Assembly (NCBI GenBank): GCA_023399155.1
Contig: JAEWQP010000022.1
Span: forward strand, 372,001-436,000
Length of the DNA: 64,000 bases
Direction of reading: 5' to 3'
Source of the DNA: Verrucomicrobiota bacterium
GTDB lineage: Bacteria > Verrucomicrobiota > Verrucomicrobiia > Opitutales > Opitutaceae
Every line of letters begins with the position of its first letter. Position 1 is the first letter of the stretch. Positions 18,679 to 27,866 of this stretch are shown here, piece by piece. A program made the translations under genes and the position numbers. Under the pieces are notes generated by a model. The model was not told where the DNA came from, made no database searches, and saw nothing but the letters and a program-made list of their open reading frames with translations.

Positions 18679-19158
18679 ATGACAGATTCCAGACGAGGCT
18701 GGGCGCGGCGTGCGTTCACGCTGCTCGAGGTGCTGTTGGCGCTGGCGTTGTTCTCGATCGCCGGTCTCGTCCTCGCCGCCGCCTACACGAACGTGCTGAA
18801 CAACGTCGAGAAAGTGAGACTCGACCAGGCGCTCGAAGACGAACTGGCGCTGGTGCGCGCGCAGGTGCTGCTCCAGCCGGAACTTGAGGAAGTCGAACGC
18901 GGCGGCGACCTGCCGACCTTGAATTACGGCGCCGCCCGCTGGCGCGCGAGCGTCACCCCGTCCGCGCGGATTGCCGACCTGTTTCGCGTGGATCTGGAGA
19001 TCGAGCTCGAGGGACACGGCGAATCACCGACGCCGCGCACACTCGGCCAGACCCTGTGGGTGCTGCGCCCGGATTGGTCGGAGCCGACCGACCGCGACGA
19101 CCTGCGCGCGCAGCGCAAAAAGGAGATCGAGGAGGCCAAGCGCTACCGCCCGCTATGA
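18679..19158 (+). CDS. gspI: minor pseudopilin GspI-like
   Basis: A 159-residue protein beginning 'MTDSRRGWARRAFTLLEVLL', a short basic leader with a prepilin site, followed by a hydrophobic helix and a small C-terminal domain. Order (H-I-J-K) and size fit GspI, which nucleates the pseudopilus tip with J and K. ATG 18679 has GGAG seven bases upstream. An in-frame extension back to 18412 would translate the palindromic repeat and is rejected. The stop overlaps the next start as ATGA. Confidence 0.83.
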   Translation: MTDSRRGWARRAFTLLEVLLALALFSIAGLVLAAAYTNVLNNVEKVRLDQALEDELALVRAQVLLQPELEEVERGGDLPTLNYGAARWRASVTPSARIADLFRVDLEIELEGHGESPTPRTLGQTLWVLRPDWSEPTDRDDLRAQRKKEIEEAKRYRPL

Positions 19159-20108
19159 CCGAACAGCGGCCAACGCTCAGCATGCAACGCCCCGCTTCTC
19201 CGCGGCGGCTTGGCCGGAGGCCTCACCCGGCTGCGGATGGCCACCGGCCCCCCGGCTTCAGCCTGCAGCGATTCGGTTCTTCAGCCCTTCAGCCCTTCAG
19301 CCCATCAGCCTTTCTCCCCCGGCCTCGGGCATGGAATACACGACGCAGTCGAGGTATTGCCGGGGCCGCACGCGGTTTCACCCTTCTTGAGATCCTCCTT
19401 TCCATCACGATCGCCGGAAGCCTGCTGATCGCCGCCGTGTCGCTTGCGTTGTCCATGGGCGAGGTCTGGGGCAACGGCTCGGGCAAGCGGCTCTTCGACC
19501 AGCACGTGCGCGGCGTTACCCGTTTTCTGGATACGCTCCTGCGCCAGGCCGAACCGCCGCCGGCGGTCAGCGACGCAGGCTCGATCGGCGATGCGCAGGA
19601 GGATGCCGCGGACGCGCTGCGCGAGCAGCAGCAGGGCCCCGCCGCGCTCGGCACGGAGTCCGGGCAGGAGCCCGTGGTGTGGCAACCTGCGCGCGGCCGG
19701 GCTTACGGCTCGGAGGAGTTCCTCACCTTCCAGCTGCCGCAGAGTCCCGGGGTGTTCGCCTGGCCCGAGCAGCCGCTGCCGTTCGTTGTGTGTGCGCTGC
19801 GCGTCGACCCGCGGCGGGGCTTGTTCCTGCTCTGGAAATCGCGGCTGGAGCTCGACTTCGAGGACGAGTCGCCGCGCGAACTGCTCGTGTCGCGCTATGT
19901 CACGGGCATCCGCTACTTCTACTACGACGCCGAGGGCGCGGAACCCAGTTGGGAGGAGGAGGACCGGCCGCGCACCGGCACGGTCGACGGGCGCGCGGGC
20001 GAGCGGCTCGTCCCCCAGCGCATCCGGCTCACGTTCGAGTATGAGGGCCGGACCGAGGAGACCGATCTCATCATCCCGACCGCCAAGCTCGGGGTGCCGG
20101 TGTATTGA
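19155..20108 (+). CDS. gspJ: minor pseudopilin GspJ-like with an unusually long leader
   Basis: The prepilin motif 'ARGFTLLEILLSITIAGSLL' lies about 74 residues in. The mature part (about 240 residues) has the size of GspJ, with 'GVTRFLDTLLRQ' and a C-terminal 'RIRLTFEYEGRTEETDLIIP'. The ATG at 19155 overlaps the gspI stop as ATGA. The leader is far longer than the usual 6-25 residues and is encoded by repeat sequence: a degenerate half-copy of the GTAGGGCGAGG palindrome at 19206-19230 and a 'CTTCAGCC' tandem at 19276-19310. Either prepilin peptidase accepts a long leader, or translation starts at an unusual codon nearer the motif; no ATG, GTG or TTG in frame lies close to it. Confidence 0.8.
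   Translation: MTEQRPTLSMQRPASPRRLGRRPHPAADGHRPPGFSLQRFGSSALQPFSPSAFLPRPRAWNTRRSRGIAGAARGFTLLEILLSITIAGSLLIAAVSLALSMGEVWGNGSGKRLFDQHVRGVTRFLDTLLRQAEPPPAVSDAGSIGDAQEDAADALREQQQGPAALGTESGQEPVVWQPARGRAYGSEEFLTFQLPQSPGVFAWPEQPLPFVVCALRVDPRRGLFLLWKSRLELDFEDESPRELLVSRYVTGIRYFYYDAEGAEPSWEEEDRPRTGTVDGRAGERLVPQRIRLTFEYEGRTEETDLIIPTAKLGVPVY
19206..19316. repeat. repeat-derived segment in the gspJ leader
   Basis: 19206-19230 resembles one arm of the GTAGGGCGAGG palindrome ('GGCTTGGCCGGAGGCCTCAC'). 19276-19310 is a run of 'TTCAGCCC' units. A related 'GTTCAGCCGTTCAGCC' run lies at the start of ureF near 42138. Both runs are translated in frame. Confidence 0.55.
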
Positions 20109-20110
20109 GC

Positions 20111-21370
20111 ATGGACGCGCATGCCACAGATCCCGCCGCCCGAGGGGACGCGGCTTGCCGGGTAGGGCGAGGCTTCCGGCCGAGCCGTGCCAACGAGGTG
20201 CGTGACCTTGCGGCTCGGCCGGAGGCCTCGCCCTACCTCGGAGGGGATCGCCGGCGCCGGCGCCGCGGGGCGGTGCTACTCATCGTGCTCGTGATCGTCG
20301 TGGTGCTCTCGGGCCTGATCGTGCAGTTCACGGAAAAGGGCATGGCCGAGATCGCGGCCGAGGGTCACTATGTGTCCCGCAGCCGGCTCCGGCTCGTGGC
20401 GTATTCGGCGCTCGAGACAACGCTGGGCGTGCTCGCCGATTACGTCGCGGTGGAGGGCGGATTGATTTCCCCGGCGCAGGGCTGGGCCGACCCGCTGGCC
20501 ATTGCGGATTATGCGCCGCCGGAGGGCGTGCGCGTGCGGATCGAGTTCATCGACGAGAGCGGACGCCTCCCGCTGCGTTCGCTCGACGAGCTGACGCTCG
20601 TGCCGCTTTTCACCGAGATGGGCTTCGACAACGACGAGGTCCTTCACCTGACCAACGCGCTGCTGGACTGGATGGACCCCGACGACGACGTGCGCATCGA
20701 CGGCGCGGAGAGCGACATCTACAAGGCCGCGGAATGGCCGCACGAGGCGAGCAACGAACCCATCCGGCGCCTGTCCGAACTCGCGGTGATCGATGGGTTT
20801 CGCACGCTCTTCTTCGACGAACACGGCCGGCCGAACCACTATTTCCACACGTTTGCGGGTGCCGTGTCGGAGGTCGCGACCGGCTCGCTGAATGTGAATA
20901 GCGTCTCCGACCTGGCCCTGCGGGCGCTCGCCGGCATCGGGGATCCGCAAATCAAGGCCTTGCGCGATCATCTCGCCGGCGCCGACCTCACCCCGGGCAC
21001 GGCGGACGACCGGTATTTTGACAGCACCTCGCAATTGGGGGGCGTGATTGGCGCCCTGCCGGAGGGCATCCGGCTAGACACGCGCATCACCGCCCTGCGG
21101 ATCCGCGTGCGCGTCGACGAGGGGCCGAACGATTTTGTCCTGGAATCGGTGGTGCAACCGGGCCGCGGCGCCAGTGGCGCCGTCTCTGTCGGCCGGCGCG
21201 ATCGCAATGGCGCCGGCGGGCCGGCGGGCGCTCCCACGGACGAGGACGGCCCGGGCGCGGCCACGCAGGTTTCCTATCCCTTCGTTTTCCTTGAGGTGAC
21301 CGAGGACGTCGGCCACAACTCCTCGATTGCCGCGCCGACGAACCCAGAGCAGACCACCTCTCGCAGGTGA
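20111..21370 (+). CDS. gspK: type II secretion minor pseudopilin GspK
   Basis: The 419-residue protein has the GspK-type N-terminal helix 'RRGAVLLIVLVIVVVLSG' and the large helical domain specific to K: 'FIDESGRLPLRSLDE', 'LTNALLDWMDPDDD', 'YKAAEWPHEASNEP', 'LSELAVIDGF' and 'GSLNVNSVSDLALRAL'. GspK caps the pseudopilus tip. About 53 residues precede the membrane helix, of which residues 17-43 are encoded by a palindromic repeat (20161-20237). ATG 20111 is chosen; TTG 20105 is also in frame. It follows gspJ with a 2-base gap. Confidence 0.9.
   Translation: MDAHATDPAARGDAACRVGRGFRPSRANEVRDLAARPEASPYLGGDRRRRRRGAVLLIVLVIVVVLSGLIVQFTEKGMAEIAAEGHYVSRSRLRLVAYSALETTLGVLADYVAVEGGLISPAQGWADPLAIADYAPPEGVRVRIEFIDESGRLPLRSLDELTLVPLFTEMGFDNDEVLHLTNALLDWMDPDDDVRIDGAESDIYKAAEWPHEASNEPIRRLSELAVIDGFRTLFFDEHGRPNHYFHTFAGAVSEVATGSLNVNSVSDLALRALAGIGDPQIKALRDHLAGADLTPGTADDRYFDSTSQLGGVIGALPEGIRLDTRITALRIRVRVDEGPNDFVLESVVQPGRGASGAVSVGRRDRNGAGGPAGAPTDEDGPGAATQVSYPFVFLEVTEDVGHNSSIAAPTNPEQTTSRR
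20161..20237. repeat. in-frame palindromic repeat in the gspK leader
   Basis: Arms 20161-20187 and 20211-20237 are inverted copies matching at 26 of 27 bases, around a 23-base centre. The whole element is translated as part of the GspK leader, upstream of the arginine block and membrane helix. Same family as 18456-18533. Confidence 0.85.
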
Positions 21371-21382
21371 TCCTTTCCCCTT

Positions 21383-22558
21383 GTGAAGCTTTTCGGCCCA
21401 AGAACCACCGACCCGACCGCTGCTCCCACCGTGCAATTCGTGCCTGGCGACGCCTTTTTCATGCGTCGCTTCGATCTGCCGGCGGGCACGGACGCCTCTG
21501 AGATCGCCGGCTTCGTGGAACTGCAGCTCGAGGAGCTCTCGCCGTTTCCGCTCGACCAGCTCCATCACGGGTTTCTGCGGGCGAGTGACGGTTCGGCGGT
21601 GTTTGCCTACGCCGCCTACCGGCGTCGCCTTCCTCCGGGTCAGGCCGAGACCTGGACGAGTGCCCCGTTCGTGCTGCCGGATTTCGCGCCGGCGCTGAAG
21701 TTGCGCTTCACGGTCACGACGGTGGTGCTGTTTCGGTCGGCCACGTCGCTGACGGCGCTCTATTTCGACCCGGATGCAGAACTCCCGGTGCGCTCGGGCT
21801 CTCGTGCACTCGCACCGGATGCGCCGGAGGAAACCGTGCGGGCCACCCGGCGCACGGTGCTTGATCTGGTGCAGGCCGGATCCGCCCGCGAGGTCCAGCT
21901 CGCTCCGGCGGGTGCGCCGCAGCAGCGCGCGCAGGGGCTTACCTTTGTCTTCCCGGCCGATGGCCGGGGCGAACCTCGCGAAGTCGTGCTGCCCACCACC
22001 GACTGCTGGACGATGGACGTGCGCGAGCCCGAGTTCGTCGCCGCCCAGCGCAAGCGCCTCGGCGTCGATCTGCTCTTCTGGCACATCGTCCAGGGCGCCG
22101 TCGCCGCCCTGCTCCTGCTCGTTGTCGGCGAGCTGTACCTGCTGGCCAACTCCGGCTACGAGGCATGGCTCACCGCGCGCTTCAACGCGCGACAGCCGGA
22201 GGCGGCCGCGATCGATGCAAAGAACGCGCTCGCCATCGGCCTGGACAACTTCCGGGGCCGCGCGGTGCATCCGTTCGACATGTTCCGCATCCTCAATCGC
22301 GGGCGCACGCCCACCCTTTACTTCACGGAGGCCAAGCTCGACGGCCTGCGCATGGAGATCCGGGGCGAGGCGTCGAACATGGCTGAATACAACGCCTACA
22401 TTGGCGCACTGCGGGGCGCCGAGGAACTTGCCGGCCCGCCCAACGAGGTCGAGACCAAGATCCGCGACAACGTCACCACGTTCACCATCGTGGTGAGCTT
22501 CAAGCCCGGTGTCTTCGAGGTCGCGCAGCAGACGCCGCCGGAGGCGCCCACCCCATGA
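21383..22558 (+). CDS. gspL: GspL/PilM-like assembly-platform protein
   Basis: The 391-residue protein has a cytoplasmic domain of about 235 residues, one transmembrane helix ('GAVAALLLLVVGELYLLAN', around 240-258) and a periplasmic domain of about 130 residues. This bitopic layout, and its place between gspK and a GspM-like gene, fit GspL. The N-terminal part has 'FVELQLEELSPFPLDQLHHG', which resembles the PilM/GspL actin-like start. I see weak overall conservation, so the call relies on architecture and order. Start GTG 21383; the stop overlaps the next ATG (ATGA). Confidence 0.75.
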   Translation: MKLFGPRTTDPTAAPTVQFVPGDAFFMRRFDLPAGTDASEIAGFVELQLEELSPFPLDQLHHGFLRASDGSAVFAYAAYRRRLPPGQAETWTSAPFVLPDFAPALKLRFTVTTVVLFRSATSLTALYFDPDAELPVRSGSRALAPDAPEETVRATRRTVLDLVQAGSAREVQLAPAGAPQQRAQGLTFVFPADGRGEPREVVLPTTDCWTMDVREPEFVAAQRKRLGVDLLFWHIVQGAVAALLLLVVGELYLLANSGYEAWLTARFNARQPEAAAIDAKNALAIGLDNFRGRAVHPFDMFRILNRGRTPTLYFTEAKLDGLRMEIRGEASNMAEYNAYIGALRGAEELAGPPNEVETKIRDNVTTFTIVVSFKPGVFEVAQQTPPEAPTP

Positions 22559-23124
22559 AAGCCATCCTCGGACGCCTGCTCGACGCGGTCGAGCGCTACC
22601 GCCCGCTCTTCCTCGCCCGCACCCGGCGTGAGAAGGTGCTCTTCGCCGCCTTCCTCGTCGTGGTCGCGGTGATCTGGGCGGGCACGCTCCCCGGCCGGAT
22701 CGGCGACTCCGTGCGCGAGGTCCGCCGCGCCCGCGCCGACATCGCGGAGCAGGACCGATGGTTCGAGAACCAGGAGAGGATCGAGGCCGACTACCAGCGC
22801 GCGCTCGCCTCGCTCGACCCGGAGCAGCTTCCACCGCGCCAGCAGGTAATCGCGCAGCTCGAGAACCTCGCGCGCCAGAACGGGCTCAATCCCAAGATCG
22901 ATCCGTCGACCAGCACGCGCAGCGACCGGCTCACCTTCCACGTCATCAACGTCAGCTTCGATCGCGTGGCGTTCGGCAAGGTCTCGGGTTTCCAGCGTGC
23001 GACGGCCGCCGCCCTGCCCTCGGTCAACCTCAAGACCATCGTCGTATCCTCCCCCTCCCGCGCCCCGGGAGCCGCCGAGATCAACGCCCGGCTCACGTAC
23101 GAAGCGATCGAATACACGCACTGA
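22555..23124 (+). CDS. gspM: GspM/PilO-like inner membrane protein
   Basis: A 189-residue bitopic protein: about 25 cytoplasmic residues, one transmembrane helix ('VLFAAFLVVVAVIWAGTL'), a coiled-coil stretch ('VREVRRARADIAEQDRWFE') and a small ferredoxin-like periplasmic domain. This is the shape of GspM/PilO. ATGA overlap with gspL supports the usual L-M coupling. Assignment is by architecture and position. Confidence 0.75.
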   Translation: MKAILGRLLDAVERYRPLFLARTRREKVLFAAFLVVVAVIWAGTLPGRIGDSVREVRRARADIAEQDRWFENQERIEADYQRALASLDPEQLPPRQQVIAQLENLARQNGLNPKIDPSTSTRSDRLTFHVINVSFDRVAFGKVSGFQRATAAALPSVNLKTIVVSSPSRAPGAAEINARLTYEAIEYTH

Positions 23125-23131
23125 TATTTCC

Positions 23132-25369
23132 ATGATCCACCGCATTCTCCCGCTCCGCCGGCCCGTCGCACTGCTCCTCGCCGTGCTCGTCGCCGCCGTG
23201 CCGCTCCGGGCCCAGCAGCTCGTCGGGATCGCGCCCGTCGGCGACCCGGACGAAGTGCTTCCCAACTTCATCATGGCCGCCATGCCCCTCGAGGCCGTCC
23301 TCGAGCAGCTCGAGATGCTGACCGGCCGCTCCGTGATCCGCACCGAGGCCCTGCCCAAGCCCACGATCACCTTCAACAACGGCCTGCAGCGGCAGCCGCT
23401 GACCAAGGCCGAGGCCGTCATCGCCATCGAGAGCCTGCTTTCGATCAACGGCATCGGCCTCACCCCGCTGGGCGACAGGTTCATCAAGGTCGTGCCGCTC
23501 GCGCAGGTGCAGCAGGAGGCTCCCGAACTCGTCGTCGGTTCGCTCCGCGAGGTGCCGGCGAGCGGCCGGATCGTGAGCAAGCTCTTCCGCCTTCAGTACC
23601 TGGACCCGCAGCAGTTCCAGCAGCAGCTGGGCGCGTTCCTGAGCCTGGGCAAGGTCGCCACGTTCCAGAATTCGAATACGGTGATCGTGACCGACACGAT
23701 CTCGAACCTCCAGCGCGTCGAGCTGCTCCTGGTCGAGATCGACAAGCGCCTGAACATCGAGACCAAGTTCTACCAGATCCAGTACGCCAGTGCGCAGGAG
23801 ATCGCCCAGGCAATCCGCGCCACCATCGACAGCGCCAGGTCCGGTACCACGGGCGGCCGCGTGGTCGTGCAGCAGGGCGGCCCCGGCGCCGCGCCCGCTC
23901 CCGGCGGGCAGCCCGGTCCCGCCGCACCCGGCGCGCAGCAGGTCGTGCTTTCGAGCAACACCGCCATCAATGCCGACGAGCGCACGAACCAGCTCATTGT
24001 CATCACCGACCCGGCCAACATCCCGTTCTTCGATGACATCATCGCCAAGCTCGACGTGCCTGCGGATCCCCCGACCGCGATCGAGGTGATCCCGATGCTT
24101 TATGCCGACGCCGAGGAGCTTGCCGGACTGCTGAGCGGACTGGTCTCAGGACGTAGCAGCCAGGGCTCGCGCGGCGGTGGTCGCCGCGAGGCTGGCTCGC
24201 GGATGACCGCCTTGCGTCCGACATTCCCCGCGACGCCCACGCCCGCGACACTTCCCGCCCCGGAACGCGAGCAGGTCGCCCAGGCCGCGGTGCAGGGGAT
24301 TCTCGAAGCGTCTGGCTCCCAGTTCAGCGATGTCATGACGATCATCGCAGACTCCCGCACCAACGCCGTGATCGTCTCGGGAACGAACAACGACCTCTCG
24401 CTGATCAAGGGCGTGATCTCCCGGCTCGACATCCTGCTCGCTCAGGTGCGCATCGAGGTGGTCATTGCCGAGGTGACGTTAAACCACGGGTACGTGCGCG
24501 GAATCGATGCGTTCAATGTGAGTTACTCCGATATCGCGCGTGAGCCGGTCGGTACGCCCGGCTCCCCCAATTATGTTCCGGGGCTCCGGGCGGGCGAGTG
24601 GTCGGGGTCCACCAGCTTTGGTCCGATCAGCGGCATTGTGGAGGGAATCTGGAACAATGGCCGGCTGCAGGACATCACGATCGACGCGATTGTCTCGGCG
24701 GGCCGTACGAATGAGAATGTGAACGTACTGTCGGTTCCGACCATCACCACGCTGCACAACAAGGAGGCCACCTTCATAGCCGGTGAGTCCCGGCCGCTGA
24801 TCACCGGCACCGTGACGGGCGGGCTCAACACCGGCACCACGTCGACGGTCCAGTACCAGGACATCGCGATCGAACTCACCGTGACGCCAAAAGTCGGCCC
24901 GAACAACGTGATCGAGATGGAAATCGACCAAAAGATCGACGATGTCGGCCCGGAGGTGGAGATTGATGACAACAAGCAGCCCACCATCATCCGGCGGCAG
25001 GCCACATCGACAGTCAGTGTCCACGACGGACAGCTCATCGTGCTGGGTGGCCTGCAGCGCAACCGGGTGGCCGAATCCCGAAATCGCATGTTCATCTTGG
25101 GCGAGATTCCCCTGCTCGATACAGTATTCAGTCGCCGATCACGGAGTTCTCAGAAGGTCGAGCTCCTGGTGTTCATCAAGCCCACCGTTGTGCGCACGAT
25201 GGAGGCGGCCGACAAGGATGCGCGTGCACTCCTCAAAGGCGTCCACCTCAGCGAGGAGAACGCGAAGTCGATGGAGAACATCACGGGCACACCGGTGAGC
25301 CCGAAGCCGGTCGAGCCGGAGGTCGAAAAGCCGAACCATCCCAAGCCCAAGCGCCCCGGCAATCGTTGA
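23132..25369 (+). CDS. gspD: type II secretion secretin GspD
   Basis: The 745-residue protein has a signal peptide ('ALLLAVLVAAVPLRAQQ'), an N0-like domain ('MPLEAVLEQLEMLTG'), several N1-type repeats with 'NTVIVTDTISNLQRVELLL' and 'NQLIVITDPANIPFFDDII', and the secretin beta-barrel. The barrel has 'TLHNKEATFIAGESRPLI', 'IAIELTVTPKVGPNNVIEM' and 'GGLQRNRVAESRNR'. It forms the outer-membrane pore. A Gly/Pro/Ala-rich loop near residues 250-270 and a Gly/Arg-rich loop near 345 are insertions between N domains. The C-terminus ends in a lysine/proline-rich tail, as if for a pilotin. Start ATG 23132, seven bases after gspM. Confidence 0.94.
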   Translation: MIHRILPLRRPVALLLAVLVAAVPLRAQQLVGIAPVGDPDEVLPNFIMAAMPLEAVLEQLEMLTGRSVIRTEALPKPTITFNNGLQRQPLTKAEAVIAIESLLSINGIGLTPLGDRFIKVVPLAQVQQEAPELVVGSLREVPASGRIVSKLFRLQYLDPQQFQQQLGAFLSLGKVATFQNSNTVIVTDTISNLQRVELLLVEIDKRLNIETKFYQIQYASAQEIAQAIRATIDSARSGTTGGRVVVQQGGPGAAPAPGGQPGPAAPGAQQVVLSSNTAINADERTNQLIVITDPANIPFFDDIIAKLDVPADPPTAIEVIPMLYADAEELAGLLSGLVSGRSSQGSRGGGRREAGSRMTALRPTFPATPTPATLPAPEREQVAQAAVQGILEASGSQFSDVMTIIADSRTNAVIVSGTNNDLSLIKGVISRLDILLAQVRIEVVIAEVTLNHGYVRGIDAFNVSYSDIAREPVGTPGSPNYVPGLRAGEWSGSTSFGPISGIVEGIWNNGRLQDITIDAIVSAGRTNENVNVLSVPTITTLHNKEATFIAGESRPLITGTVTGGLNTGTTSTVQYQDIAIELTVTPKVGPNNVIEMEIDQKIDDVGPEVEIDDNKQPTIIRRQATSTVSVHDGQLIVLGGLQRNRVAESRNRMFILGEIPLLDTVFSRRSRSSQKVELLVFIKPTVVRTMEAADKDARALLKGVHLSEENAKSMENITGTPVSPKPVEPEVEKPNHPKPKRPGNR

Positions 25370-25385
25370 TCTGCGAGCCGTCCCG

Positions 25386-25991
25386 ATGTCGATGAAACCG
25401 TCCGCTTTTCGCATTCGCTCTCAGGCCGCCCGGCTGCGGCCGATCGCGGCCGCGGCGTTTGTGGCGGGCTGCTTCGTGGCTGCGGGGCACGCCCAGGAGG
25501 ACAACCCCTTCGCGCGGCCGGGTGCGGCGCAGGCTGCGCCGGCCGCGACGGCGAGTCCGCTTGATTCCCTGGAATTGCGCGGCGTCACCACCCTGGGCGA
25601 ACGCACGATCGTGACGCTGTTCGACACCGCCACCTCGCGCTCCACCGTCGTTGCGCTGGACTCGACGGTCAACGGCCTCACCGTGACCGACTACCAGCCC
25701 GGGGACGACTCCGTGCGCGTGCAGTCGGGCGGGCGCGAGCGCCGCGTCCAGATCAAGAAGGCGCAGATCGTCACGATGGCGACGCCGCCTCCCGCACCGG
25801 TGCCGCCCCCCGGAGCCCCTCAGGCCGTCGGCAGTCCGCCCGTGCCCGGGAGCGGCCAGCCCCCGGCCGTGGACGACCAGGAAGTGCGCGCCCGGATGGA
25901 ACGCGTGGCCCAGGAGATCCGCCGCCGCCGCGAGATGCGCCGGCAGATCATGGAGCGCGCGCAACAACAACCGCAGGGCGCCCAGCAGTAG
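25386..25991 (+). CDS. PilP/GspC-like periplasmic protein
   Basis: A 201-residue protein with a signal peptide ending near 'AAGHAQ'. A compact beta domain of about 70 residues ('LELRGVTTLGERTIVTLFD', 'VQSGGRERRVQIKKAQIV') resembles the homology region of PilP/GspC, the periplasmic clamp that touches the secretin. A proline-rich linker and a charged C-terminal helix follow. There is no other GspC candidate in the operon, and its place between gspD and gspE suits that role. The family call is an inference from fold-like pattern and context. Confidence 0.6.
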   Translation: MSMKPSAFRIRSQAARLRPIAAAAFVAGCFVAAGHAQEDNPFARPGAAQAAPAATASPLDSLELRGVTTLGERTIVTLFDTATSRSTVVALDSTVNGLTVTDYQPGDDSVRVQSGGRERRVQIKKAQIVTMATPPPAPVPPPGAPQAVGSPPVPGSGQPPAVDDQEVRARMERVAQEIRRRREMRRQIMERAQQQPQGAQQ

Positions 25992-26011
25992 TGCTGCCCC
26001 CACGACAGACG

Positions 26012-27703
26012 ATGTTTTCGACAACCGAACTTTCGATCCTGGCTGAACTCAGCGACCAGCAGCGCGCCCTCGTGCTCGAGCTGCCGCGCGGCCAGCGCCT
26101 CGAGCGCGTGGCGGAGTTCCTCAAAGCCGACGTTGCCACCCTGCTCGAACGCGCCGCCGCGGATGCGGGCCTGGAAATCGTCCCGCCCGACCGCTTCGAC
26201 CTCGAGCAGCTCGGGAGCACACCCGTCCGCCTGGTCAACGAGTACCACTGCGTGCCGGTGCTCCCCGGGGCCGGCGAGAATGCCTCGGCGGATACACTCG
26301 CGCTCGCCACCAGCTGGCCGCCGGAGGCGCCGATGGACGAATGGGTCTACGCCGCGTGCGGGCGCACGCCCCGCTGGCACCTCGCGCTTCCGGACAAGCT
26401 CGCCAAGTTCATCACGCAGAACCTCGGCGTCGGCGCGGAGAGCCTCGACGCCTCCGCCGACGCCAGCGGCCTCGCCAACCAGATGGCCGAGGCCGAGGAG
26501 GAGGATGAGAACGCCGCGGTCATCCGTTTCGTCAATCAGGTCGTCGCGCAGGCGATCGCCGACGGCGCGACTGACATCCACTTCGAACCGCAGGAGGAGA
26601 CTCTGCGGATCCGCTACCGCATCGACGGCCTGCTTGTCGCGGTGCCGGTGCCGGAGAACCTCGAGCGCTTCCAGGACGCGATCACCTCGCGCCTGAAGAT
26701 CATGGCGAAGCTCAACATCTCCGAGCGACGCCTGCCGCAGGACGGCCGCATCAACTACAAGGTCGGCGCCAACACGCTGGACATCCGCCTCTCGACCATC
26801 CCGACGATCTACGGCGAGAGCGTTTCGCTGCGCCTGCTCAACAAGAAGTCGTCACCGCTCTCGCTCGAGCAGCTGGGCATGGGTCCGGATGAGCGCGAGA
26901 AGATCGGCAGCGTGCTCACCCTCCCGCACGGCATCGTCCTGGTCACCGGCCCGACCGGTTCCGGCAAGTCGACTTCGCTCAACGCGTTCCTGCGCGAGAT
27001 CAATTCCACGGAGCGCCGCATCATCACGATTGAGGACCCGATCGAATACGAGGTCCCGGGCGTCAACCAGATGCAGGTGCGCTCCGAGATCGGCCTCGGG
27101 TTCGCGGAAGGCCTGCGCCACATCCTGCGCCAGGACCCGAACGTGATCATGGTCGGCGAGATCCGCGACCGCGACACCGCCGACATCGCGATCCGCGCGT
27201 CGCTCACGGGTCACCTGGTTTTTTCGACCATCCACACCAACGATGCCCCGGGCGCGATCACGCGTCTCACGGACATGGGCATCGAGCCGTTTCTCATCGC
27301 CTCGGGCGTGGAGCTGGTGATCGCTCAACGCCTCGTGCGGCGCCTCTGCCAGCAATGCCGCCGTTTCGAGCCGGTGCCCTACACGACGCTGCTTGATTCG
27401 CTCGCCGTGCTGGAACTGCCTCCGGGCTCCGCCGCGGGCGTGACGGAGCTGCCGGTGCCGATCGGCTGTGAGCATTGCCGCAGCATGGGTTATCGCGGGC
27501 GCGTCGGCATCTTCGAGATCTTGCGTGTCGGCGAGCACCTCCACGACCTGATCGTCCGGCGCGAATCCGCGCGGGCGATACGCAAGGTCGGCCTGGAACA
27601 CGGCATGCAGACGCTCGGCCAGTCGGGTTGGAAGCAGGTCCGCGCGGGTCTGACGTCTCTCGAGGAAATCGTCCGCGTCGTTTCCATGAGTGAGGGCAAG
27701 TGA
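26012..27703 (+). CDS. gspE: type II secretion / type IV pilus assembly ATPase GspE (PilB family)
   Basis: The 563-residue protein powers pseudopilus assembly from the cytoplasm. It has an N-terminal docking domain, then a core with 'GATDIHFEPQEETLRIRYRI', Walker A 'GPTGSGKST', the Asp box 'RRIITIEDPIEYE', Walker B 'NVIMVGEIRDRDTADIA' and the His box 'TGHLVFSTIHTNDAP'. A zinc-binding tetracysteine follows ('CQQC' with 'CEHC', 113 residues before the end). ATG 26012 gives a natural start; GTG 25991, overlapping the upstream stop, is an alternative. Confidence 0.95.
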   Translation: MFSTTELSILAELSDQQRALVLELPRGQRLERVAEFLKADVATLLERAAADAGLEIVPPDRFDLEQLGSTPVRLVNEYHCVPVLPGAGENASADTLALATSWPPEAPMDEWVYAACGRTPRWHLALPDKLAKFITQNLGVGAESLDASADASGLANQMAEAEEEDENAAVIRFVNQVVAQAIADGATDIHFEPQEETLRIRYRIDGLLVAVPVPENLERFQDAITSRLKIMAKLNISERRLPQDGRINYKVGANTLDIRLSTIPTIYGESVSLRLLNKKSSPLSLEQLGMGPDEREKIGSVLTLPHGIVLVTGPTGSGKSTSLNAFLREINSTERRIITIEDPIEYEVPGVNQMQVRSEIGLGFAEGLRHILRQDPNVIMVGEIRDRDTADIAIRASLTGHLVFSTIHTNDAPGAITRLTDMGIEPFLIASGVELVIAQRLVRRLCQQCRRFEPVPYTTLLDSLAVLELPPGSAAGVTELPVPIGCEHCRSMGYRGRVGIFEILRVGEHLHDLIVRRESARAIRKVGLEHGMQTLGQSGWKQVRAGLTSLEEIVRVVSMSEGK

Positions 27704-27866
27704 TGGCCGCCTCCGATTCCCTCCGTTCGAGCTTTCACGTTTCCTTGCCTCCAGTCGTGGACGCCTCGCGTTGCGCAGGACCCGGAGGGGACGGAGAACG
27801 AACAGGAGAACGATCTACGGGGAAGCACCGCGCATCCATCCGTTGGATACTGGACGCTCACGCCTG

